Source: Azolla caroliniana
Taxonomy: Eukaryota > Polypodiophyta
NCBI GenBank assembly: GCA_043228905.1
Contig: JBHGNT010000011.1
Coordinates: forward strand, 12,710,001-12,774,000
Direction: 5' to 3'
DNA length: 64,000 nucleotides
The notes below the pieces were generated by a model. It searched no databases and was not told where the DNA came from. It saw only the letters and a program-made list of their open reading frames with translations. Positions within the stretch are counted from its first letter, which is position 1, and every line of letters begins with the position of its first letter. The translations under genes and the position numbers were made by a program. This document shows positions 22,786-34,859 of this stretch, in pieces.

Positions 22786-25700
22786 AAAATATTACATTTC
22801 ACATAATGCATGTGAAAGGGAGTAGCAACTCCCGAAGTTCAAGAACTTTAGCAATGAATATTGCAATTGAGAGTGCACATTGTGGTTGTGAGAGAAATTC
22901 ATGCGAGGATTTGGTTTGGTTGAAGATATGTGGAAAACATGGTTGAATATGATCAAAGGTAGAGCATTGTATCGAAGTGTGATACTCAAACTCTTGAACT
23001 TGTCTAGGGCAAAGTATGCATAGTCGACCACTCTCATCACTTGTGCCCCAACGCCCCATCTCACATCGCAATGCATGTGAGCTAAGTCGCATGGAACCAA
23101 TGGTTCGGATGGTCGACAATGGGGATAAGCTCTAACATGTATCAATTTGTATAATTTCCCTATTTGGCGAAGAATATGGTTTTATGTTTAGGTGCAACAT
23201 GTGTAGTATAATGTTTGAAGCAATAGAGACATTTGTCTTCAACACATGATCTAAGACAACGTAGAAATGCCTTTACTTTAAATGGGTTTCTATTCCATTA
23301 TGAAATAGGTTGTAAGACAACCTATACGCGGTGTGTGATGAAATAGGTTACAAGGTTAGAAGGATATCTTTTGTGACAATCTTCACTGATGGAAAAGTCG
23401 AGGAATCTATTACATTCATGAGCCATAGTTATGTATGGTGACAAGTCATCATGCTCGACATTTGAATTGGTCTATAGGTTGTGAGTAAGTTCTTGGGTAT
23501 ATCGTGTAGCAATATAAGCTAGGTTAAACATAAATTGCAATCTGCATGTAGGAGTACCACCAAAGCACCATTAGAGATCACCAACTATGTGTTGGAGTTG
23601 GAAATATGTTATAACTTATATATATATATTTTATTGGTTTGGTCATGTAAACATCTTATTCATTGTCCACAAGGTGGACTTTTGGGTTTATAAACAAGAG
23701 AGTTTTTGTTGTGAACCTCTTTCTTCCTTTTTGGAACCCAAATGCCTTTCTATGTCAACTTTAAGAATGATAGCTAACATGTACTAAGTAGGGGTATTTT
23801 AAGGAAAGTTCAAATTTTAGAAATGCAAAGAGTGCCCATTGGATATTTGCAAGTAAACAATCCAAGGGTATTGACCAAAATTTTGTTGAGAAACAAGCTC
23901 AACAAAAGCAGTTTTTTGACTATCAATATCTGTATTGTTCACAGTAGCTATTGGGCGAAATAGCTATCATAATAGCGACATTAGCTAGTATAGGTCAAAC
24001 TCGAAGCGGTAAAGTTATAAATCTCTAACCCCTAATACTAGGTATCAACACTATATAAGACACTTAATGATCCTTAAGTGGAAAAAAAGGTTTTTGGTTG
24101 CTCCATAGGTGCGCCTCCTTCCCCTTTCTCTTGAACTCTAAGTGATCTTGCCCATCACGTGTTTGATGTTGCATAGAGAATAGCCTTGGCGAATTGTTAA
24201 CAAATTTCTAAGGAAAACCAAATCCTAATTTGCTATTTGTTTTTAAATACAAAAGTAAAGAGTATTTTGTAATGGAGATAAACAATGTCGAAATATAGAC
24301 CTTGAGTCACCATCATTGCCAAGATAGAGAAGCACACAATGTATCATTTCTATTCCCATTCATTATATGTAATTTGAGCCGCAATGGAATATTTGGAAAT
24401 GATAGAATCATCAATGAAGAAACCAAGTGACTTTGAAGAGAGAAAATTTATGATATTTCAATGTCTTGGGAGACCAATAGCATGGCTCATGGAACCCAAA
24501 AAGAACATTACAAGTCTCTTCTTTCCACATAGGAGGGCATATCCAATTGTAATTCATAAACCTTTCTTAGTATCAGTCCTACATTTGAATAGAGAAGTTT
24601 ACAATGCAATTTATCTAGTTAAGCTTCCTTGACAACATTGCAATTTGGCTAATCTTGGCATCCCTCATTCCACTCGATTGAATGCATCCATAAGGCATGA
24701 TTCAATGCCAATTATAAGCATATAATCTAATCAATGAGTGCCTCAAATAGTGGGATCACCATACCATCCATGTTCAATCACCCAACTAAAGGAGAGGGAG
24801 ACTTTTTCTTGAGCTCAAAAGTTTCAATTTCTATTTTCTAGAGTTGGTAGGCAATGTTCCTCTATGTCCTTACTTTGGTCATGTGTTTGTGAAATCTCAT
24901 TGGACCCTTGGTTCAATGGGTCTCACCCCAAATTGAAATTTATAAGGTTATTGAAATTGCATCCAGAACAAGTGTAGTATATCAGCAGTGTTTCTTATAC
25001 ATGTATAGTATACTTCAAACTTCCGTAAGGTAATCAATAGGTCAACCTCATGTTTGAAAACGTTGTCCACTAGTATGTTAAAATCTTAGTCAAATAATAT
25101 ATAGCTAGCAAACACAAGTTGACGTAACAAGTCCAATTGAACTCATGATAACCATACACAACACAAAACAAACATCGCCAATGGCCAACAAGACTAAATA
25201 CAAATCGGACATGTTAAACTTTCAACATGATACATCATCAAGTACTTTCCTACAAGCCTACCATTATACTTTTCCAAGTCTTTGTTTGAAATTACATGAA
25301 CAGGTTTCTCCTAAGTCTCATATCCTCTTTATATATGTATATATTGTCATTGTTTCTTTGTATCTTCAATCAAAGCACACAAGTACCATTCTCCATTGAA
25401 TGAAAACACTTCCAAATGCATGTTTCAAAATAAGCAGGAAAACAACTATATTGTTTACAGCAAAATCTTACTTCAACACACCAGAATGCTTGCCATGAAT
25501 AACATTTCAACCAGCAGAAAAACTGAAGGATGAAAGTTTTTAATTCAGTTCACTATAAAGCTTACACACATATATGAATCTTTTATGTGGTTCCATGATA
25601 TCAATGAATGCATGCACAATCAATATGTTCCAAACTAGCAAAAATACATCACAAATATTAATTTGATTGAGTGACATCCAACTAAGTCCCTACACAATAT

Positions 25701-26390
25701 CTCTGCAAAGTTGAACAAAGGATGAATTCAATATTTATACGATTAGTTAATGCATGTACAAGCAATGCAAGTCTCAAAATAGCAACACAATAAGATAACA
25801 CAAAGTATCTTAAGGAGCTATCCTTAAGATACAAACAAAACTAACTAGGCTTCATTCAAGTCTTGAGAGAGGAGCAAATTCAATCACAGCCCCCCACAAT
25901 ATCATTAAGGATTTTAACCTTCGATTACAATATACATCTCATTAAAGACCTTCACCTTAGCATACAAACTAGTAGAATTTGTTCCAGTCTTGAGACGTAA
26001 AGAGATCTAGAGACACCTGGCCATGACCTCTTCAAAGTTCCAATCATTAAAGAGATCACGTCGGACAGCATGGCATCGAACAAGGCGAGGTGTCTCAGAG
26101 GAATCACTACTATTAAGAGAAGGTATCGGAGCCACTCTAGAGCCAATTGACATTGGGTCAATAATATTGGTAGGGGGTCTTGCAGTAGATGGAGGTCGTC
26201 TTGTAGCCCAACAACATGAAATCGTGGTGTCAGATCGATTTGAGAAGCTCCGGATCAACTCTGGTGCGGTTTCCATTACATGGCATGTAAATAGGTAATA
26301 TGGCTGAGATTGAACTTCTTCGTGGACTTCGTAGTATATCAAAGTGATGATGTCAGATTGGACTGTATGTGCATTCACAAAGGTTCAATA
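22786..26390. other. gene-free stretch
   Basis: No host gene, tRNA or clear transposon domain was recognised. Open frames such as 24384-24632 and 26007-26298 have no familiar motif. The block 23880-24180 has a TATATAAG (24053) and could be an LTR remnant, but no partner was found. Confidence 0.4.
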
Positions 26391-26394
26391 CAAC

Positions 26395-26632
26395 TCTCTT
26401 TCTTTCTCTTTCAAAAAAAACAAGCTTCTCCCACTCGCTCTCACTTCAAAAACAAGTCTCTCCTATTCACTCTCTCTACCTCTCTCTTCCTCACCCTCAC
26501 CCTCACCCTCACACACTCCCTTTCCCTCAAACTCACATTAACATTGACACAGACACTTTCACTCACTTACCCCTCACTGACACTCACTCTCCCTTTCCTT
26601 CACGGCCTATACCCCTTACCAAGAAGGAAGGA
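26395..26632 (+). repeat. pyrimidine-rich CT / TCACCC simple-repeat tract
   Basis: CTCTTTCT runs followed by several TCACCC units and CACTCACT motifs. All three plus-strand frames stay open here only because of composition. Confidence 0.8.
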
Positions 26633-26889
26633 TGATTTATGACAAGCTTGAGTAAATAAGGAAGAAGCAACCCCATTCACCAAATCTTGGAGGCTGGGAA
26701 AATGCACCACTAAAGCTCAAGCACTCATATTACATTTTCTAAGGAATTGCATTCCTCAAAAAGTGAGTCATGGTAATGGGGGTTGGTATGTCCCCCATAT
26801 CTTCCTTGATAAAAGAATTGACAAAAGATGCAAATCAACGATAGAAAAAAAAAGTACGCCAAGATCATACAAGCACAGAATGAAGGTGA

Positions 26890-28340
26890 GGGAAGTTGTT
26901 AATTGGGATTGATGCGCCATTATCAACAGCAAGGATATTGAATAGGAATTTGCGGTCTATGAGACAACAGAATCAGAGCTTCACATTGCAGTTTGAAACT
27001 GTAATAGAACATTTTGGACACACTGGGAAAGAATGGAACAGGCTGTCAAGGTGGGACCAGACATGCTCCTTATTACTGAGATACATCAAACATCAGAGAA
27101 AGGTACACCTTGCGTGGAGGACTTTCAACAGGAGTCCGCATACATGCAAATCACAAGACAAAGAACATCATGAGAGTTGGGTGGAATCACACTTCTCTTT
27201 CAATGAACCTTACGTCCACACATATAGGTAGTGTAATGAGATGCAGAGGCTGGACACGTGGATATGATGCAAATTAGATAACATGATACCTCTAACTTGG
27301 GAGACCCAGAGATGATGCACTCAATGTCTTTGAAGGAATCCGTAACATGTGCAAACTTAGCCAACTCAGGACTAGACAATACATGATTTTGAAAACATCT
27401 ATCAGGCCTATGTTCTTGACATCACCTAGCTATCAACAACAGAATGAACCCATGGTCAGATTCTAGTGCCCTTACATGCTTCCCATTAGTTGGTGGCCGG
27501 AACATAGTTTATTATATCATTGAGATAAAGGTTGCCACCCAGACCATCCCACCCTGCCCAATCAGTGCTGACAACACCTATGCTTCCATAACCCTTGGCC
27601 ACAAGACACCATCACAACCACCTTCTCCCTCATCACCAACCTCACCTCTATGAACAATCGTCCCCTTTACCCATGAGCTAGGAGAAACTTTTAGTCAGCA
27701 TGTCCAACAAAGACTCTACCATCTAGACCCAATCATAGTCCTCCATGCTCTCATCTCCCAACTCTCTACTGTAATCCATAGCTCTGCCTGGAAAGAGATG
27801 TATCAACGATTTTGCACAATTGTAAGCCTTGGGGAGACTACACAAAAAATAGCCAGCAAGAATATGCAAACCCTTGCACATACAAGATTGAGAAGGCCGT
27901 CCAGCAACTTCAACATGGACAATCGTATGATCAGATGGGGGTACAAGGCAAATACCTCATATATGTGACAAGCACATTTGCCCTTATTCTTGCACACATG
28001 TTTGATAGGGCCTTGATAAAGGGACGTCACAACACATGGACCATGCACATGATTGTGCCCATCCAAAAATCAAGGGACCACCTCCAACCAGGGAGCTTTT
28101 GGACTTACCATGATTGGCCACAAACTCACCAACCATTATGGAGCAGTACTTGAAGCAGAAATCCTAACTTACTGTGAGGTCATATAGATTTGAGCTGCAA
28201 GCCACATAAAATTTTGGATAGCCTTCTCTATCCATTGCCACCTCCTTACGCTGCTATTTGGTGGACCAAGAAAAGGAGCACAAGAGGCGATTATGTATAT
28301 GGATGCTTTGTAGATTGCTCCAAGGCCATTGATATAGCAA
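26890..28340 (+). mobile_element. degenerate LINE copy (main family)
   Basis: Old copy in sense orientation. The endonuclease end is visible at about 27440-27540 (SALTCFPLVGGRNIVYYI, cf. [15 protein letters not shown] at 18718). The RT N-terminal block is at 27880-28150 (KAVQQLQHGQSYDQMGVQGK, HMIVPIQKSRDHLQPGS, cf. KLQHRKSMDHIGLRAEH of 33238-32054) and RT motif A is at 28305-28335 (FVDCSKAIDIA), reached by frameshifts. No intact frame longer than 113 codons remains. Confidence 0.75.
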
Positions 28341-28559
28341 CAAGAAAACATTGAAGTGAAGTACGCAACCATTCAACAAATGATGGGAAAGCTGACCCAC
28401 AAAACTTTGTTCAAATCTTGCTTGAGCTTCTAAACCATAGGGAATCAGCCCTTATATTAGCATGTAGGATGTAACAACAATTACACATCATTGATTTCTT
28501 CCATAGTTCCATCCTTTCACTGACAGTCTCACCAGATCATGAAGATCATTGCTCACCAT

Positions 28560-28700
28560 GTCCAATCTGCATAAGAACACCCAAATGCACTTATTGAACT
28601 TCAGAGCATTGTGACACCACACAAACCAGCCTTGCAAATCATGTTCACCATGCCCCATATGCATGAGAATACCCAGATGCACTTGTTGAACTTCATCATA
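28560..28700. repeat. short direct duplication
   Basis: CATGTCCAATCTGCATAAGA (28557) and CATGCCCCATATGCATGAGA (28650), each followed by ACACCCA/ATACCCA and ATGCACTTATTGAACTTCA or a close variant. Period about 93 bp, two copies. Confidence 0.65.
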
Positions 28701-28940
28701 GCTTTGATCATGGATACAATGCCCAGTCACCAATACCCAACCCATACTAATTAATTAAACACTTCATACTTGTAAACCATATCCATCATCATTCCACCGC
28801 ATGCATGAGGATCATGACCATAGAGTTTTAGTAAACCAAGCACTGATTCTATTTTTGCTTCAAAATCAATATTATGAATTCTTCCATATGTGTAATTTGT
28901 CTCATAAGACAAATTTAGCCTCCACAGAATGCTAACCTCT

Positions 28941-28972
28941 CCCCCCCCCCCCCCCTCTCTCTCTCAGGCTGT
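28941..28972. repeat. poly-C (15) followed by CT repeat
   Basis: An uninterrupted run of 15 C bases directly joined to CTCTCTCT. Confidence 0.95.
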
Positions 28973-29269
28973 TGGCTTGGTGGTTTACGTTGTAGCATCA
29001 AAATCATAAATTTGAGGGAATGGTAGTACACTCTTAATAAATGTTTCTTACATTAAAAATGGTTCAAACAAGTTTCTCTTTCTTGTTTCTTTCCTCGAAC
29101 ATGACTCTTTCTCTAGGTGTCATGGCCAGGTAAACATCTTTAGAGAGATTAATGCTTCTATCCTTCTTTCTTTCTTCTCAATCTCGCAATAAATTTTTCT
29201 TTCATTCAGAAAGGTTACAATAAGTATTTAAAGCTTCTTCTTTTTTCAAACATAACTTTTACTCTCTCT

Positions 29270-29330
29270 CTAGGTCTCATGGGCCATTTTGGCCTTCAAT
29301 AGAGTTTAATACGCCTTTCAATCATCCTCT
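29270..29330 (+). mobile_element. LINE 3' terminus (main family)
   Basis: GGTCTCATGGGCCATTTTGG continuing into CCTTCAATAGAG and TTTAATACGCCTTTCAATC. Same order as at 14836-14890, with the palindrome GGCCATTTTGGCC at 29282-29294. Nothing recognisable of the coding part is attached. Confidence 0.6.
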
Positions 29331-29496
29331 AAGAGACATAACTCTCATTATATGTAAAAACATATCTATTTATTTCGTAGAGATATCTCGCACCAAGTTT
29401 GATCCTTGGCATGGGACAAGTCCCATAGGTCGTATTGATCTCCCATTACATTAATAATATATCTATCAATCTATCTTTTCTTTCTTTATTAACATT

Positions 29497-29735
29497 TTAA
29501 AACCTTACAGAAGGAGAAACGTTTCTTGGTTGCTTCTTTATTAATATAGACATCCAAAAGAAGAAACCTTAATGTTGTTTCTTGTCTTCTTTATTAGTAA
29601 TAAGATCTACAAACAAGAAACGTTAATTTCCTTCTTTCTATGTCCGTATTAAGACCTACAAAGCAAGAAACATGTCTTTCTTTCTTCATTTTTCTGCTTT
29701 CTTTGTTAGGATAAAGGAAGACATGTCTATTTCTT
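29497..29735. repeat. degenerate tandem repeat, about 60 bp unit
   Basis: Units contain AGAAACGTTAATTTCTT, CTTCTTTATTAGTA and AGATCTACAAACAAGAAAC in varied forms; at least four copies. The whole region is strongly T/C-biased. Confidence 0.6.
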
Positions 29736-29772
29736 TCATTCTTTCTTTCTTTGCTTCTTTAACAGCGCTAAG

Positions 29773-29773
<1 letters not shown>

Positions 29774-29816
<43 letters not shown>
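29774..29816. repeat. (CT)n microsatellite
   Basis: About 21 perfect CT units. Confidence 0.97.
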
Positions 29817-29818
<2 letters not shown>

Positions 29819-30070
29819 GCCTCAAATACACATACATAATATCTAGCAAAAAGATTTAGCGAGATAGATACAGAGAAAGAAAGATTCACCTCTACGGATT
29901 CGTGCCTTCAAAGAATTCGATGTTTTTGCTAGTGAGTGAGAGAAAGACAGAGAGATCTGCGCAGTTCGCCGAAAACGTTGTACCTGTGGTGCGAGAGGAG
30001 AAAGATATATATTTTTACCTCTCAAATTGTAAGCTTGAGCAGGTCCAGTAACGCAGATTAGAGAGAGAGA

Positions 30071-30105
30071 GAGAAGAAGAAGAAGAAGAAGAAGAAGAAG
30101 AAAAG
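30071..30105. repeat. (GAA)n microsatellite
   Basis: About eleven GAA/AGA units; preceded by a short GA run at 30061. Confidence 0.95.
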
Positions 30106-30188
30106 AGTGGAAGGAAGTTTATTGTTATAAGTTTTAACAAAGAAATGTCTCTTATTCTAGGAACTCTTGCCGAAATGCCGAAATGCCG

Positions 30189-30410
30189 AAATGGATGTAG
30201 CTTAGTTGGTGAGGTTGTCCAATAAAGGCCGAACCGGGTTGGTCGTGGGCTCAACCCCTACATTTCACAGTGAGAGATATGTACGAAGTAATAGAGAGGT
30301 GACAAATTTGGGTTTCAAACCCAAGTCATAGTGCTTGTCACTAGTGTAACATAGGGTAAATTAATTACGATAAAAAAAGATAGACAAAGATAGAGAGATT
30401 GTTTGGGTCA
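30189..30410 (+). mobile_element. tRNA-derived SINE
   Basis: Head resembles a tRNA: A-box TAGCTTAGTTGGTGAGG (30197) and B-box-like GTGGGCTCAACCCC (30244), about 47 bases apart. Body: GAAGTAATAGAGAGGTGACA. 3' part: GGTTTCAAACCCAAGTCATA ... TAGGGTAAATTAATTACGAT, then AAAAAAAGATAGACAAAG. Shares its plan with 22305-22510. It is not a functional tRNA gene: the arms cannot be paired and the acceptor end is missing. Confidence 0.65.
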
Positions 30411-30645
30411 TCAAGCTATATCATGGTTTTAGCCTTGGGTTTCGAACCCAAGTCGTAGTACTTGAAGTGTAACATAGGGTAAATTAATTACGATAAAAAA
30501 GAGAGAGACAAAGATAGAGGGATTGCTCGGGTCATCAAGGGTTTCGAACCCAAGTCGTAGTACTTGTAGTGTAACATAGGGTAAATTAATTACGATAAAA
30601 AAGAGAGAGACAAAGATAGAGGGATTGCTCGGGTCATCAAGCTAT
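30310..30645 (+). repeat. tandem triplication of the SINE 3' part
   Basis: Three copies start with GGGTTTC(A/G)AACCCAAGTC at 30310, 30437 and 30539, each running through TAGGGTAAATTAATTACGAT to GGGTCATCAAG. Copies 2 and 3 are almost identical and about 102 bp long; copy 1 is more diverged and followed by a GCTATATCATGGTTTTAGCC piece that recurs after copy 3. Confidence 0.9.
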
Positions 30646-30774
30646 ATCATAGTTTTAGCCATACTTCCCATTCCTGCCATACTTATACGTGAAAAGGCTC
30701 CAAGTATGATTGAAATCCATACGCGATACATAAATATATACATACGTTGTACATTGTGTGTGTGAGAGAGAAAG

Positions 30775-33284
30775 AAAGAAAGAAAGAAGATATATTAACG
30801 TCTTCTAAGGCCAAAATTGGCCCATGAGACAATTGGTTTACAACAAAAATGGGTATTTATCCAATCATCAAAACTAAAATAAAAGTAAAGTAAAAATAGA
30901 TTAAGCTAAAAGAGTTCTAGTAGTGTACAAAACATGGTATACTTGATAAAAAAGAAGTGACTTTGCACTAAGCCTAATTTCATTTCCACCCAAGCCTCTC
31001 GAAAAGAAGTGGGAGGTCAAAGGGTTTTGGTGTGGGTGTGACCCATGGTCCCGACGTATAGAGTGCCCCAACCATGGTTTTTAAGCGATGTAGCTCACAT
31101 TCCCTTATTTTATTTATTGCTTCTACACAACATCGAGTTGCTTTGAAACCCAACATCCGAGGGCGTTTGGTTCTTCTTTGATTTTCTGCTTCATCAAGGA
31201 AAAGCCCGAGTGGTGCAGGTGTGTCGACATTCATTGTCTTCCCATGTTCCTGAAAAACTTCATTTGTTACATGTTGGTAAACATTAGCAACATTATTGTC
31301 AACATTTTGTAACTTATTCTCTCTATGTTGTTTCAATTCTAGGATGTATCTGCCTAATTTCTTTATATCTAGTGTATCTAATAGTTTAGGGAGGGTGTGA
31401 GAGGAACCAAGTATGTCTTGGTATTTTTCCCTTATCTCAACATAGGTGGGACATTTGCATGTAAAGTGGTACTCATCCTCTATCTCTATGTGGCATAAGC
31501 TACATATCCTTTCCTCCCTAGGGACTCCATTAGTACGTCCATTCTTAATCTCAAGTTGGTGAGATGATATTCTAAGTTGACCAATGACAACCCTTAGTGC
31601 ATGTGGTAAGAATACATCTAGATATTTTGGCCGCGTAATAAAACCTAACTTAGAGAAGTGCATGAAGTGTTCCTTATAGTACAACATTTTAGATGGGAGT
31701 GGCTCTAGTGGGGTGATCCATTTATACCGAGTATAAATTTGCCATATTTCTTGGCGTATTACTTTATTGCGGTCCTCATGAGAGATTAAAGTGCTATCAA
31801 TCATGTGGTCGTACTTAAGGGGGGGGGGGGGGGGGGGGAGATTATTAACGTCTAGACCATTGTCAAGAAGCCAACTCACCATCATGCCATACCATGAGCT
31901 AGTATAGCCGGACTCATACAGTGCTCGAGAGGCTTTATAGGCTTGATGGGATATTCTATCATGTAGTTGGCTATATATCATGTGGATAAAGACTACAAGT
32001 TGAAAAAGTGCTTCTACTAACATCGGGGTAGAGTGAACTCATCCCTAATAATGTCATGTGGGACCGTCGATTTGCTTCAGAGTTGGCGTGATAACATCAT
32101 CACCAATGGTCTCTCTAATTGCATTCACATACATGAGGGAGGGAGTCACCAATGAGTCAAAGAGCCACCCTTTAGTCCGTGGCTCTTGGAAGTATGCTTG
32201 ATGGCATTGTCTCTCGAGGAGTGAGAGGGATGCATGTCCTCTCGTAAGTCTATCCTTCCTTGCTTGTGTCATCGAAAATTTACCTGAGCAGGCACTGAAA
32301 GTGACTCCGAGATAGACATATGATCCAACCACCTCAACTGGGCTATGGGAGATAGTTAGGTGACACTTAACTCTAACTTGGGCCGACGTGTGGAAGATAA
32401 GGACTTTAGTTTTCCCTAGATTCACCACCAATCCTCGTTGTGTGCAAAAGTCATCTAAGTCATTAAGGTGCCTTTGTAGGTCATGTTCAGATTCAAAGAG
32501 CAAAACTATGTCGTCTGCATAGAGCAAGATATGAACCTGCATATCCTTAAGGACTACTCCATTGCCTCCCTTACGAGCAATAAAATATGTGATCTCATCA
32601 ATATAGATCCCAAAAAGAGTCAGAGATAGGGGGCAACCTTGTTTTACACCAATAGTGCTAGTGAAACAATCGAATATGCCACCTGGACATCGAACACACC
32701 CGGACACTTGTTCATGTAGTGCATAGATGGCCCAAACCATGTCATCTGGTATCCTCAAGCTTTTAAGCCTATCAAACAACCGCTCTCTAGGGACTGTGTC
32801 AAAGGCTTTGCGGAAGTCCAAAAAACAACAATATAATTTCTTCTTGCGAGCCTTAGTCTGGTCAATTAAGCATCTAAGTGTGAAGATATGATCAATAGTG
32901 GAGAAGGCTCGTCTAAAGCCAGCATGTTCATGTGCACGAAGATTTAAGGTCTTCATATAATCGTTAAGCTCTGCCTCCATTACTGCACCATATAATTTAG
33001 CAAGGGTATGACCTATCATAATGGTCCTATATATATTTGGGTCCATGGGGTCCCCCCCTTTATGTATGGGGGCCATTGTGTTCATGGTCCATTGTGGTGG
33101 AAAACCCTCAGCAAGGGCACAATTGAAGATTAGAGTTAGCAAGAGAGTTAGGCACTCTCTCGCATATATGATGTGTTCTGCTCGCAATCCTATGTGGTCC
33201 ATGGACTTCCTATGTTGTAATTTCTTTATGACCTTCATGACCCTAGAGGCCGGGGTGTAGAAGGCATTGGAATGGGTGGTTGGT
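30775..33284 (-). mobile_element. LINE, longest RT copy (main family), 5'-truncated
   Basis: Non-LTR retrotransposon on the minus strand. Two long frames in the same phase: 33238-32054 (RT core) and 32023-30980 (connector and C-terminus). They are separated by three stops within 30 bases (about 32055-32030). RT motifs: PIHKGGDPMDPNIYRTIMIG, LRAHEHAGFRRAFSTIDHIF, motif A CCFLDFRKAFDTVPRERLF, KQGCPLSLTLFGIYI, motif C LLYADDIVLLF (catalytic DD present), VVNLGKTKVLIF. The C-terminus has a CCHC zinc motif in ERICSLCHIEIEDEYHFTCK. After the stop come the palindrome GGCCAAAATTGGCC (30809-30822) and a TTTC tail (30770-30790). The 5' end is lost at a GA microsatellite, so ORF1 and endonuclease are absent. 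A run of 20 G (31819-31838) reads as poly-proline. Confidence 0.93.
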
Positions 33285-33308
33285 TTGAGAGAGAGAGAGA
33301 GAGAGAGG
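33283..33308. repeat. (GA)n at the 5' break of the LINE
   Basis: About 12 GA units exactly where homology to the LINE reading frame ends (upstream codons HSNAFYTPASRV are still readable to about 33274). Confidence 0.9.
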
Positions 33309-33539
33309 TTTCTTCTTCTTCTGTTGTTACTATTGCTATGTTTTTTGTGACTGAATTGCTATTGGCCATGACAAAAGCTCCTCCTCCTCCTCAGATTCAA
33401 CCTCTCCGAATCCATTTGAGCCAACCATTGTGTGAGCAGAACCCACTAATCATCTGGATTGCTATTGGCCATAGCAAAAGCTCCTCCTCCACCACCATGC
33501 GTATGCAAATATTAGGAACTAGGGGCTTGATATAGTAAC

Positions 33540-33878
33540 TTACAATAAAAAGAGAGACAAAGACAGAGAGATGAGGAAGGGGTGTAGAGATCCCTCCCTT
33601 GTTTGCTTGAGTCACCACTCTTGGTATATGAACATGCCATATCTCTTGATAAAGATGCACGCACACACACACACACAAAGTTGTATAGTTTTGTCACCTC
33701 CTTCCTTGAGATATAATTGTGAATACATAGAGACAAGGGGGGGGGGGGGGGGGGGGGGAGAGAGAGAGAGAGAGAGAGAGAGAATTAGACAAGGATGTTT
33801 AGTCGGGCCTTGCAATAATCCTATTCGTATAGTTCAGTCGCTCGCTTCCTTGAGATATGATTGTGAATACATAGAGAC

Positions 33879-33918
<40 letters not shown>

Positions 33919-33930
33919 AGGCAACAATGT
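33540..33930 (+). repeat. duplicated block with GA and poly-G tracts
   Basis: Two copies, about 33685-33795 and 33829-33920, share CTTCCTTGAGATATAATTG, TGAATACATAGAGACAA, a repeat tract and then AGAATTAGACAA. In copy 1 the tract is 22 G (33737-33758) followed by GA units; in copy 2 it is only GA units (33880-33914). A (CA)n run lies at 33659-33676. Confidence 0.85.
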
Positions 33931-34189
33931 AAATTCAATCCTATTCTTGTTAAATTACACAATGTGGCTATGGAGGAAGAAGGTTGCCATGTATTGTTCA
34001 CGCTCTTGCAAATGACCATCTCATGTAAGACAAGAGATGTGTGAGAATTGTTTTCAAATGCTTCAAGGTGTCAGGAGCAGTACTAAGATAGAGAAGTATT
34101 GTCAGGAACAATACTAAAACAAAGAAGGAATTAGTACTAAAAGATGAGGATTAGTACTAAGGGAGGTGTAGAACTCTCGAGAGAAGGAG

Positions 34190-34210
34190 AGAGCGAGCGA
34201 GCGAGCGAGT

Positions 34211-34247
<37 letters not shown>
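34190..34247. repeat. (GAGC)n(GAGT)n(GA)n microsatellite
   Basis: GAGCGAGCGAGCGAGC, GAGTGAGT, then about 18 GA units. Confidence 0.95.
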
Positions 34248-34251
<4 letters not shown>

Positions 34252-34859
34252 GATAACAAAAGATATATATTATGTTAAGGGAATATACAATAGTAGCTAG
34301 GAGGCTTAAGACTGGCGTTGAACCGATTTGGTTCGAAATAATGCCTTGTGCCTCCTTTTATAGTGTTCTCATGAGTACTCCTGAAGTTTCTAGAATGTTC
34401 CAGAGAAATTTGGAATATACATCAATTTTCTATAGGAAAACCTAAATGAAAATAATATTTTTCGTATTACAACATATAGTCTAATGGTCAAGAGCTCAAC
34501 CCATGTAACATAAGGTCATGGGTTCCAGTCTTACCATATCATGACACAAGGTTGAGAATTGATATATAGAAATTTGTCCGCATTTCATTTGCAAAACAAG
34601 ATGTGTTAGGGTTGGAGTGGTTAGGAATGATAGTGCACCATGGTATATGATTTGTCGTATCTATGGATATCCAATTCGGGTGGAAGTTTCTCATGTACTT
34701 ATTGCATGGTGCATGGGTATCCAAAAAATTGGAGGATAAGTCATGTATTGGACGTCTCAATTCTGGTCTTTTCATGTACACATTTATTTTTAAAGAGATG
34801 TAAAATGTGCAATGTCTTTGATAATTAATCATTTGTTGACATCTTGGCAAAATATGTTA

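Noticed and set aside
23880-24180. Solo LTR
   Set aside because: TATATAAG and a TGTTGAGAAACAAG-like start are suggestive, but no second copy, boundary or target duplication was found.
30189-30260. A tRNA gene
   Set aside because: A-box and B-box are recognisable but the stems do not pair and a SINE body follows; better explained as a tRNA-derived SINE.
30310-30645. CRISPR-like array
   Set aside because: Eukaryotic sequence; the units are contiguous SINE tail copies without unique spacers.
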